From: an uncultured Caulobacterales bacterium
GTDB lineage: Bacteria > Pseudomonadota > Alphaproteobacteria > Caulobacterales > Caulobacteraceae
Direction: 5' to 3'
Length of the DNA stretch: 35,960 nt
Assembly (NCBI GenBank): GCA_903851655.1
Contig: CAINOV010000053.1
Coordinates: 1-35,960, forward strand
In this document: piece after piece, positions 23,355-30,424 of the stretch
Numbering within the stretch: the first letter of the stretch is position 1
Layout of the letters: each line of letters begins with the position of its first letter
The notes under the pieces: generated by a model
Database searches by the model: none
Seen by the model: only the letters and a program-made list of their open reading frames with translations
Told to the model about the DNA's origin: nothing
Made by a program: the position numbers and the translations under genes

Positions 23355-26216
23355 CTATTTGGTGAGGGTCGGGCTGTCCAGGTCGAGGGCGGCGACCGGG
23401 ATCACCTCCGTCTTCGGATAGGCCTTCTTCAGACCGTCCACGAACTGCCGGCCGTCGCCGACGACGATGATGCTGGCGGACCCGGGGTCCAGCAGCGCCT
23501 GGGACACCTGACGCACCGCATCGGGCGTCACCGCCTGGACCCGCTCCACATAATGGGCCAGCCCGTCCAGCGGCGCGCCGAGCAGGGCCATCTGGCCCAG
23601 CAGGGACGACACCCCCTCCGTCGTCTCAGCCGAGCGGCCGAACTCGCCGATCAGGGCCGCCTTGCGCGCGTCCAGCTCGGCGACGCCCACGGGCTCGTCG
23701 CACAGGCGGCGCATCTCCGCCTCGATCCGGCTTGCGACCTCCACGGCGGAGCCGTTCTTGGTCTGGGCCGAGGCCAGCAGGATCCCGGGGGCGTGGCGGA
23801 ATTCCAGGCGGCTGCCCGCGCCGTAGGACAGGCCGCGCTTGACGCGGATCTCCTCGTTGAGACGGGCGGAATAGCCGCCGCCCAGCACGGTGTCGGCCAC
23901 CAGGGCCTCGAAATAGCGGGGATCGCTGCGCGCCGCGCCGAGGCGGGCGACGACCACCGCCGCCTGGCCGGAGTCCGGCAGGTCGATGGCCAGCACCCGC
24001 GGCGCGGGGGCCGCCGCGACGGGCGCCACCGGCGGGGCGGCCGCCGCACCCTTCGCCGCCCAGTCGCCGAAAGCGGTCCGGGCCAGGGCCAGGGCCTCGT
24101 CGTCGGTGATGTCGCCGGCGACCACCAGGGTGGCGTGATCCGGGGTCCAGTGGGCGGCGTGGAAGGCGATCACGTCCGACGGCTTCAGCGCCTTCAGCGA
24201 CGCGGCGGTCCCCCCCTCCAGCCGACCATAGGGCGCGGCGCCGTAGACCGCGCGGGCGGCGGCGATGGAGGCGAGCGCGCCGGGACGGCTGAGGGTCACC
24301 TTCAGGTCGTCGAGATCCTGCTGCCGCTGGCGATCCAGCTCCTCGGCGGCGAAGGTCGGCCGGCGGGCCACGTCGGCGAAGATCGGCAGGGCCTGCTCCA
24401 GCCGGTTGCGGGCGAGGGTCAGGGTCAGGGTTGATCCGTCGCGGCCCGAGCCGGCGGACAGGTCGCCCCCCAGCGCCTCGATGTCGGCGGCGACCTGCGG
24501 CGCGGTGCGCGGGCCGGCGCCCCGGGTGACCAGCTCGGCCGTCAGTCGCGCGGCGCCGGACAGGCCCGCAGGGTCGGCGGCGGCGCCCGCGTCGATGACC
24601 AGCTCCAGGCTCACCAGAGGCGTGCGGTGATCCGGCGCGACAATCACCCGCAGGCCGTTGGCCAGCCTGTGGTCGAGGGGCGAAGGCGGGGCGAAGGGCG
24701 CAGGCTGCGAGGGCGCGGGGGGCGCGACGCGCTGACCCGGCGGCGCGGGCTCGACCACCGCGACGCCGGCTGGCGCCACCAGGGCGGACAGGGCGATGTC
24801 CGGCGAGGGGCCCCGCAGCGCCGCCGGAGCGGCGGTCTTGTCGTCGGAGAGGTAGCGGATCTCCGCCCGGGTGTCGTCGACCAGATAGCGGGCGGCGACC
24901 CGCTGCACATCCGCCGCCGTCACCGCCTGCAGCGCCGGGATCACCCGGTCGACCAGCGTCGGATCGCCGCCGACCACGGCCGCCTGCCCCAGGGCCGAGG
25001 CGCGGCCGGCGGCGGTCTCGCGGCTCCGCAGAAGATCGGTGATCAGGATCGTCCGGACGCGGTCGAGCTCGGCGGCGGCGGCCGGCTCCCGCGCCAGCCG
25101 GCCGACCTCTCGGCGGAGCGCCGCGGACGCCTCGTCCATCGACCGCCCCTCCGCCACGATGGCGGTCACGGCGTAGGCCGAGGGCTGCTGGCGCAGGGTG
25201 AGGTCGGAGGATACGTCGTGCGCCAGGCGCGCCTCATAGACCAGCGACCGGTACAGCCGGGAGCTTTCGCCCCGGGTCAGCAGGGCGTCGGCGATCATCA
25301 GGGCCGGAGCGTCGGGGCTGGAGGCGGCGGGGGCGGCGTAGGACAGCAGCACCGCCGGCAAGGGCGTGTTGGGCTGATGCTCCGTCCAGATCTTCACGCC
25401 GGTGCGGGGCGGCTCCACGGCCGTGGCGCGGGGAATGGGAAAGGCCGGGCGGGGGATGGCGCCGAAATAGCTGTCGACCCACGCGTCGAGGCGGGCCGGA
25501 TCGAAGTTCCCCACCACCACCAGGGTGGCGTTGTCCGGGCGGTAGTAGAGGGCGTGGAAGGCCCGGACATCGGCCAGGCTGGCGGCGTCGAGATCGGCGA
25601 TCGAGCCGATCACCGGCCGGCCATAGGGGCTGACCGTATTGGAGATCTCCGGCAGCAGCAGGGAGAACAGGGCGCCGTAGGGCCGCGCCAGCACGCTCTG
25701 CCGGTACTCCTCCTTCACCACGTCCCGCTCGGAGCGGAAGCCCGCCTCGTCCACCACCAGCGCGCCCATGCGCTCGGCCTCGGCCCACAGGACCGGGCGC
25801 AGGTGATGGGCGGGAACCACCTCGTAATAGACCGTGTTGTCCTCGTTGGTGTAGGCGTTGTTGAAGCCGCCCACGTCCTCGGTCAGCCGGTCGAAGGACT
25901 CCGACGGCAGGTTGCGGGTGGCCTTGAACATCAGATGCTCGAACAGGTGGGCGAAGCCGGACCGGTCACGGGGATCGTTCTTTCCGCCCACATCGTACCA
26001 CACCTGCACAGCCACCGTGGCGGTGGAGGGGTCCGGCGCGGCGTAGACCTTCAATCCGTTGGGCAGCTGGCGGAAGCTGTAGTGCAGCGGCGCCACGACC
26101 ACGGGCGCCGCCGCGGCCGGCCCCGCCGCCAACGGCGCGGCCAGACCCACAGCCAGCGCGGCGCCCGGGGCCGCGCATCGACGGACGAGATCAGCAAGAC
26201 GGCGGACGATCAGCAT
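23355..26216 (-). CDS. Periplasmic M16 zinc peptidase, two-domain form
   Basis: This 953-aa pitrilysin/processing-peptidase family protein has an N-terminal signal peptide (cleavage about residue 37, after AAAA). The first M16 domain holds the inverted zinc motif HLFEH (His90, Glu93, His94) and the distal ligand Glu170 in 'ERDVVKEEYRQS', so it should be active. The second half ('HRLANGLRVIVAPDHRTPLVSLELVIDAG') is a second M16 domain without HxxEH, the usual inactive partner that helps form the chamber. A proline-rich linker joins the halves near residue 500. GGAG lies 10 nt before the ATG. It is downstream of an Oar-like TonB receptor on the same strand but separated by a terminator, so it may have its own promoter. 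Confidence 0.93.
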   Translation of the reverse strand: MLIVRRLADLVRRCAAPGAALAVGLAAPLAAGPAAAAPVVVAPLHYSFRQLPNGLKVYAAPDPSTATVAVQVWYDVGGKNDPRDRSGFAHLFEHLMFKATRNLPSESFDRLTEDVGGFNNAYTNEDNTVYYEVVPAHHLRPVLWAEAERMGALVVDEAGFRSERDVVKEEYRQSVLARPYGALFSLLLPEISNTVSPYGRPVIGSIADLDAASLADVRAFHALYYRPDNATLVVVGNFDPARLDAWVDSYFGAIPRPAFPIPRATAVEPPRTGVKIWTEHQPNTPLPAVLLSYAAPAASSPDAPALMIADALLTRGESSRLYRSLVYEARLAHDVSSDLTLRQQPSAYAVTAIVAEGRSMDEASAALRREVGRLAREPAAAAELDRVRTILITDLLRSRETAAGRASALGQAAVVGGDPTLVDRVIPALQAVTAADVQRVAARYLVDDTRAEIRYLSDDKTAAPAALRGPSPDIALSALVAPAGVAVVEPAPPGQRVAPPAPSQPAPFAPPSPLDHRLANGLRVIVAPDHRTPLVSLELVIDAGAAADPAGLSGAARLTAELVTRGAGPRTAPQVAADIEALGGDLSAGSGRDGSTLTLTLARNRLEQALPIFADVARRPTFAAEELDRQRQQDLDDLKVTLSRPGALASIAAARAVYGAAPYGRLEGGTAASLKALKPSDVIAFHAAHWTPDHATLVVAGDITDDEALALARTAFGDWAAKGAAAAPPVAPVAAAPAPRVLAIDLPDSGQAAVVVARLGAARSDPRYFEALVADTVLGGGYSARLNEEIRVKRGLSYGAGSRLEFRHAPGILLASAQTKNGSAVEVASRIEAEMRRLCDEPVGVAELDARKAALIGEFGRSAETTEGVSSLLGQMALLGAPLDGLAHYVERVQAVTPDAVRQVSQALLDPGSASIIVVGDGRQFVDGLKKAYPKTEVIPVAALDLDSPTLTK

Positions 26217-26304
26217 GGGACGGGCTCCGGACAGGACGCCGCCGAGACTACCCGGAAGCCCGCCGGCGGCAACGCCTGTTTCGCGCTCCGGCTGTGTCCG
26301 TCCC

Positions 26305-26334
26305 CAAAAAAGAAGCGGCCCGAAGGCCGCTTCT
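26305..26334 (-). terminator. Intrinsic terminator of the Oar-like receptor gene
   Basis: On the minus strand AGAAGCGGCC-TTCG-GGCCGCTTCT is a perfect 10-bp stem with a UUCG tetraloop, followed by a run of T. It lies 25 bp after the receptor stop codon and before the M16 gene. Confidence 0.9.
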
Positions 26335-26358
26335 TCCCGATCCGCAGGGGTCGACGGT

Positions 26359-29300
26359 TCAGAACTTGTACTTCAGGCCCAGCTCCACTGACCAGAGGCT
26401 GCCCACCGTGTCGACCGTCGGCTTGGCGTTGGTGGCGGCGCTGACGGATGAGTAGCTGTAGACGTAGCTGGAGCACGCCGCGGGATTGGCCGCCGTCGGC
26501 GCAGACCCGTTGGCGTCGGCGCAGGTCACGTTGACGATCGGCAGACCGGCGCGGCTGTTCGAGAACTCCTTGATTACGCCCCACTTCTTGTTGACGAGGT
26601 TGCCGAGATTGGTGACGTCCACCGTGAACTCCAGCCGGTGACCGGGCAGCGGGCCGGGGATCTCCTGGGCGTACTGGAAGTCGATCCGGTCCACATGCGG
26701 GTTCTGGCCATAGCCCTTGGGCACGATCCCGCCCTGCGGCAGGTGGAACTGGTTCACCAGGGACTTGAACTGGGCCAGCGCGGCTGCATTGGCGAAATAG
26801 ACCGTCGTGCCGCCCGGGCTGGTGAACTTCAGCGGGTTCGTCGGGTCCGGCGCCCCGAGGTTTGGCACATAGGCGAGCTGGTCATCGGCATAGACCCCGA
26901 ACACCTGGCCGCGGCCAGCGGACAGGGACGGATCCGACATCAGGAAGTTGATCCGGCGGCCCGAGCGGCTTTCCCCGAACAGGGTGAAGCGGGACTCGAA
27001 ACCCTTGAACAGCTCGCGCTTGTAGCTGAGCTGCAGCTTCAGCGCTTCCTTGATGACATTGCCGGCGGTCCCCTTGACGGATGCATTGGGGTCCCGCTTC
27101 GACACCTGATCGGCGTAGTAGTTGCCGCTGCTGCTGTTGCCGCCCTCGGTCGTGCCGAACTCGGAGATGCCGCCGTAGTTCGTGCCGTTCTGGAAAACGT
27201 AAGCGGCGAAGACGTCGAAGTTCCGCCACTTGGTTCCGGCGGAGAAGGCCACCGTCGAGTTCCAGTTCTGCTCGCTCGGATTATAGGCCTGGATATCTCC
27301 GTTGGCGCCGATATTGGCCAGATCCGGGTTGCTGGAGGTCGGCAGGCCCAGGGTCGTGCGCGCGGCCGTCACCAGCGCGGGCGTCGCGCCGGGGATCGAC
27401 AGGCCGTCATAGCGAAGGCGGCCGTCCGGCGTGTACTGCTGCACGCCGTTGACGGTCAGCAGCCGCGCGCGGATGTCGCGGAAGGCGATGTTGACGGCCG
27501 ACTGGGTCACCACGGCGTCCACGCCGAAATCCCAGTTCCACTTGCTGGTCTTGAAGGACAGGTTGGCCTTCCAGTCCGCGGGCATGTCGAAGCCGGGCGC
27601 GATGGAGTTGGTGAAGGCCAGCCGCTGGGTGGCGCTGGGCGCGGACACCAGGGACTGGGCCGCAGCGGACGGCGTCGTGATGAAGGTCGGGTCGGCCAGA
27701 TTGAGGTTGAGCAGGGCCGCGCCCGTCACCGGATCGAGGACGGAGCTGGTGGAGTTGTTCTTGAAGGCGTTGCCGTTGGCGGTTGTGCGCACGACCTGGA
27801 AGCTGTTGTTCAGCGCGCCGGTCTGGGCGCCGTAGCTGTTGCCGATGAACACGTCCGGAATACCGCCGGAGACCAGCCCGACCCCGCCGGACAGCTCGAA
27901 CCAGTTGGTCCGCCACTTGGCGGAGAACCGCGGCATGAAGATGTTGATGCCGTCATAGGTGGTCTGATTCGAATAGCCGTACCGCGTGACGAAGTTGGCG
28001 TTCAGGGTCGGCTTGGTCTGCTCGGTGTAGAAGTCGTAACGCAGGCCGTAGTTGACCGAAAGTTCCGGCGTGATGTCCCAGGTGTCCTGGGCGAACAGGG
28101 TCTGGACGTTGTAGGAGAAGCGCTCCGCGGCGTCGCTCGGCGTTCCGGTCAGGGCGTTGCCGTAGGAATAGGAGTTGGCGACGCCGCTCGCGAAATCGGC
28201 GACGCTGTCGAAATAGTAGGAGCCCTGAGCGTTCTGAACGAACAGGTCATAGATGTGGATGCCCTTGAACTGGTAACCCACCTTGATCTGGTGGGTGTCC
28301 ATGAAGCGGTAGTCCGCTGTGAACGAGCCGGCCAGGTCCGTGGTCTTCAGCACATTGGCCTGCCGGAACTGGTCCGGGCCGAAAGAGATGGTCGGCACGC
28401 CGCCGGTGCAGCTGGTCAGGCTGCCGGTCGTCGTCTTGTCGGTGCAGATGGAGATGTTGGCGAAGCCCTGGCCTTCCGGCGGCAGCTGGCCGCGCTGATA
28501 GCCGCGATAGGAGACCCGCGCCTCGGTGGACAGCTCCGGCGACCACTTGGAATTCAGCTGGAGCGCATAGTTGTCCTCGTTTTCCGGCTGGGCGTACCAG
28601 TTGGTGTCGAGGCTGATCGACGTGGATGACGTGGTGCGCTTGTAGACCGACGAAAAGGCGTGGCGATAGCTGGCCGAGAGGCGCTGGGTGTCGGTGATGT
28701 TGTAGTCGATCTTGACCGAGGACTTTTCGTCCAGCACCGGCTTGACCAGATCGTCCTGACCCGGCGACAGCCTCGACGACGCCGCATAGCCGCTCCACTT
28801 GGCGAGCACGGCGTTGATGTCCGCCGCAGTGGCGTTGGGGCCCGTGGAGATGGACGGAATCTTGTTGAACAGCGTGCCATAGCCCAGACCCGCCGGGCCC
28901 GCCGCGGTCACGTCAAAGCTCGAATATTTTTCGTAGGACACGGCGAAGAACAGCCGGTCCTTGATGATCGGGCCGGACAGGAAGGCGCCGTAGTTCTGGT
29001 CGTGGACGTAGTTCTTCACCGTCCCGGTGGACTGCAGCAGGCGGATCGTGCCGTCGGGATTGGTGGCCGTCGTGTACTGCTGGACCTTGTTGCCGATCAG
29101 GCGGGGCGTCCGGTACAGGTCGAAGACCGAGCCGTGGAAGTCATTTCCCCCCGACTTCAGGATCATGTTCAGGGCGCCGCCGGTGAAGTCGCCGTCCTCC
29201 ACGTCGAAGGGCGTGGCCTGCACCGCGATCTGCTCCACCGCCTCCAGCGACACGGGGCCGCGGTTGGTGGACAGGCCGCCGGTGTTCAGGCCGAAATCGT

Positions 29301-29910
29301 CCTGCGATCGCACGCCGTCGATGGTGATCCGGTTGCGGCGCGGCGACGACCCGGCGATGTAAAGACCGCCGGAGGGTCCGGTGCCCCGGGCCACGAAGTC
29401 GAGCTGGGCCAGCGGGTCGCGCCGCGCCACGTCGCGGATGTCGCGCTTCACCGTGACCACGGCGTCTATGTCAGCGCTCTTCAGCGTGGTGCGCGAGCCG
29501 ACATTGGCCAGGTCGGCGTAGGATTTCTTCTTGCCGGTGACGGTGACTGCCGCGACCTCGGTTCCGGAGGCGAAGTTCAGCGTCACCCGTCCGGCGTCGC
29601 CCACGGTCAGATAGATGTCCGTCAGGGTCTGGTCCGGCAGCTTCGCCGCCTTGCCCACCACCTTGTAGGGCCCGCCCACCCGCAGGCCGCGGGCGTCGAA
29701 CACCCCGGCCGCATCCGTGACCAGGGTTGTCTTGGTGCCGGACGGCGTGTGGATGATGGTCACCGTGGCGCCGGCGATCGGCGCGCCGGCCTCGTCCAGG
29801 GCCACGCCCCGCAGGGCCGCCGTGGTCTGCTGCGCAAAGGCCGCCGGCGCGCTGAGCGCCGCGACGATGACGCCGATGGCGGCCGAGGCCGCGAAATGAC
29901 GTGAAAACAT
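26359..29910 (-). CDS. Oar-like TonB-dependent receptor with carboxypeptidase-regulatory-like domain
   Basis: This 1183-aa outer-membrane receptor has a signal peptide (about 1-27, AFA-QQ). A CarboxypepD_reg-like domain follows ('ALRGVALDEAGAPIAGATVTI', about 32-115), then a TonB-box-like 'AAVTVTG' stretch, a plug domain (about 150-255, 'SPRRNRITIDGVRSQDDFGL' and 'GGALNMILKSGGNDFHGSVF') and a long beta-barrel ending in 'SVELGLKYKF' with the C-terminal Phe needed for outer-membrane insertion. The layout is that of Oar-type receptors. Substrate is unknown; the neighbouring M16 peptidase makes peptide uptake or processing a reasonable guess. A GGGGGAT site precedes the ATG at 29910. A candidate operator lies upstream. 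Confidence 0.92.
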   Translation of the reverse strand: MFSRHFAASAAIGVIVAALSAPAAFAQQTTAALRGVALDEAGAPIAGATVTIIHTPSGTKTTLVTDAAGVFDARGLRVGGPYKVVGKAAKLPDQTLTDIYLTVGDAGRVTLNFASGTEVAAVTVTGKKKSYADLANVGSRTTLKSADIDAVVTVKRDIRDVARRDPLAQLDFVARGTGPSGGLYIAGSSPRRNRITIDGVRSQDDFGLNTGGLSTNRGPVSLEAVEQIAVQATPFDVEDGDFTGGALNMILKSGGNDFHGSVFDLYRTPRLIGNKVQQYTTATNPDGTIRLLQSTGTVKNYVHDQNYGAFLSGPIIKDRLFFAVSYEKYSSFDVTAAGPAGLGYGTLFNKIPSISTGPNATAADINAVLAKWSGYAASSRLSPGQDDLVKPVLDEKSSVKIDYNITDTQRLSASYRHAFSSVYKRTTSSTSISLDTNWYAQPENEDNYALQLNSKWSPELSTEARVSYRGYQRGQLPPEGQGFANISICTDKTTTGSLTSCTGGVPTISFGPDQFRQANVLKTTDLAGSFTADYRFMDTHQIKVGYQFKGIHIYDLFVQNAQGSYYFDSVADFASGVANSYSYGNALTGTPSDAAERFSYNVQTLFAQDTWDITPELSVNYGLRYDFYTEQTKPTLNANFVTRYGYSNQTTYDGINIFMPRFSAKWRTNWFELSGGVGLVSGGIPDVFIGNSYGAQTGALNNSFQVVRTTANGNAFKNNSTSSVLDPVTGAALLNLNLADPTFITTPSAAAQSLVSAPSATQRLAFTNSIAPGFDMPADWKANLSFKTSKWNWDFGVDAVVTQSAVNIAFRDIRARLLTVNGVQQYTPDGRLRYDGLSIPGATPALVTAARTTLGLPTSSNPDLANIGANGDIQAYNPSEQNWNSTVAFSAGTKWRNFDVFAAYVFQNGTNYGGISEFGTTEGGNSSSGNYYADQVSKRDPNASVKGTAGNVIKEALKLQLSYKRELFKGFESRFTLFGESRSGRRINFLMSDPSLSAGRGQVFGVYADDQLAYVPNLGAPDPTNPLKFTSPGGTTVYFANAAALAQFKSLVNQFHLPQGGIVPKGYGQNPHVDRIDFQYAQEIPGPLPGHRLEFTVDVTNLGNLVNKKWGVIKEFSNSRAGLPIVNVTCADANGSAPTAANPAACSSYVYSYSSVSAATNAKPTVDTVGSLWSVELGLKYKF

Positions 29911-30371
29911 CTGGAATCCCCCGAAAACCCTGCGAGTCAGCCCAACCGCCTCTGCCGGGATACTATTTCAGCGGGGCAACATCCATGTCTTCATCGCAAA
30001 ATTTCTGTGACAGAGCGCCTTATTTTGCCTTGTGCTGGTCCAGTACAAGGTCTGCCAAAAATTTGGGCGCGCGGATTAGCTGCGAATGGAACGCTTCATC
30101 GCGTGTTGTTCGCCCTTTTGTTTCGAAGTTTTATAAATATTTCAATCTATATAAATGAATACGTTGAATGAAATACGCTCAGGCTGTACATGAATATGAA
30201 ATTAACCCTGCGCCTCGTCGCGGCGAAGTCTGCGAAAGTGATGAGACCTGGCGGTCAGATCATTCTCAGCACTGGTTCCGATCCGGGCCGGGAGGGACTT
30301 TTTCAGATGATCGACCCCGTCCGCCCCCCGCGATCCGCCGCCGGGCGACGATGGGTCCGAACACAGTCGAC
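29911..30371. other. Intergenic region with AT-rich segment between the two TonB receptor genes
   Basis: This stretch carries the upstream region of the Oar-like receptor gene. Positions about 30115-30205 are strikingly AT-rich compared with the surrounding genome (for example TTTTATAAATATTTCAATC). The plus-strand ORFs of 77-102 aa here have no recognisable domains and poor codon bias, and I regard them as non-coding. Apart from the inverted repeat at 30028-30050 and the terminator from 30372 I see no defined element. Confidence 0.6.
30028..30050. promoter_or_regulatory. Inverted repeat, candidate operator of the Oar-like receptor gene
   Basis: CCTTGTGCTGG-T-CCAGTACAAGG pairs at 10 of 11 positions. 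It lies about 120 bp upstream of the receptor ATG. On the minus strand the same stretch contains TTGTAC, with a 17-nt spacer before AAATAA, so it may overlap a -35 element. It looks like a dimeric repressor site; the regulator is unknown. Confidence 0.5.
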
Positions 30372-30399
30372 AAAAAAAGAGGCGGCCGAAGCCGCCTCT
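30372..30399 (-). terminator. Intrinsic terminator of the second TonB receptor gene
   Basis: On the minus strand AGAGGCGGC-TTCG-GCCGCCTCT is a perfect 9-bp stem with a UUCG loop followed by seven T. It lies 26 bp after the stop codon of the receptor gene and has the same design as the terminator at 26305-26334. Confidence 0.9.
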
Positions 30400-30424
30400 G
30401 ATCTTCCGTCAGGAAAAGGGGATC

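Noticed and set aside
23147-23365. 72-aa ORF overlapping the small protein
   Set aside because: It has weaker third-position bias and an Arg-rich low-complexity product, and it runs into the M16 gene end.
26638-28629. 663-aa plus-strand ORF opposite the Oar-like receptor
   Set aside because: It is an antisense shadow; the receptor frame has a signal peptide, plug and terminal Phe.
29990-30011. Second Pho box upstream of the Oar-like receptor
   Set aside because: Only one half-site-like CTGTCAC occurs on the minus strand near 30004; there is no second repeat at 11 bp.
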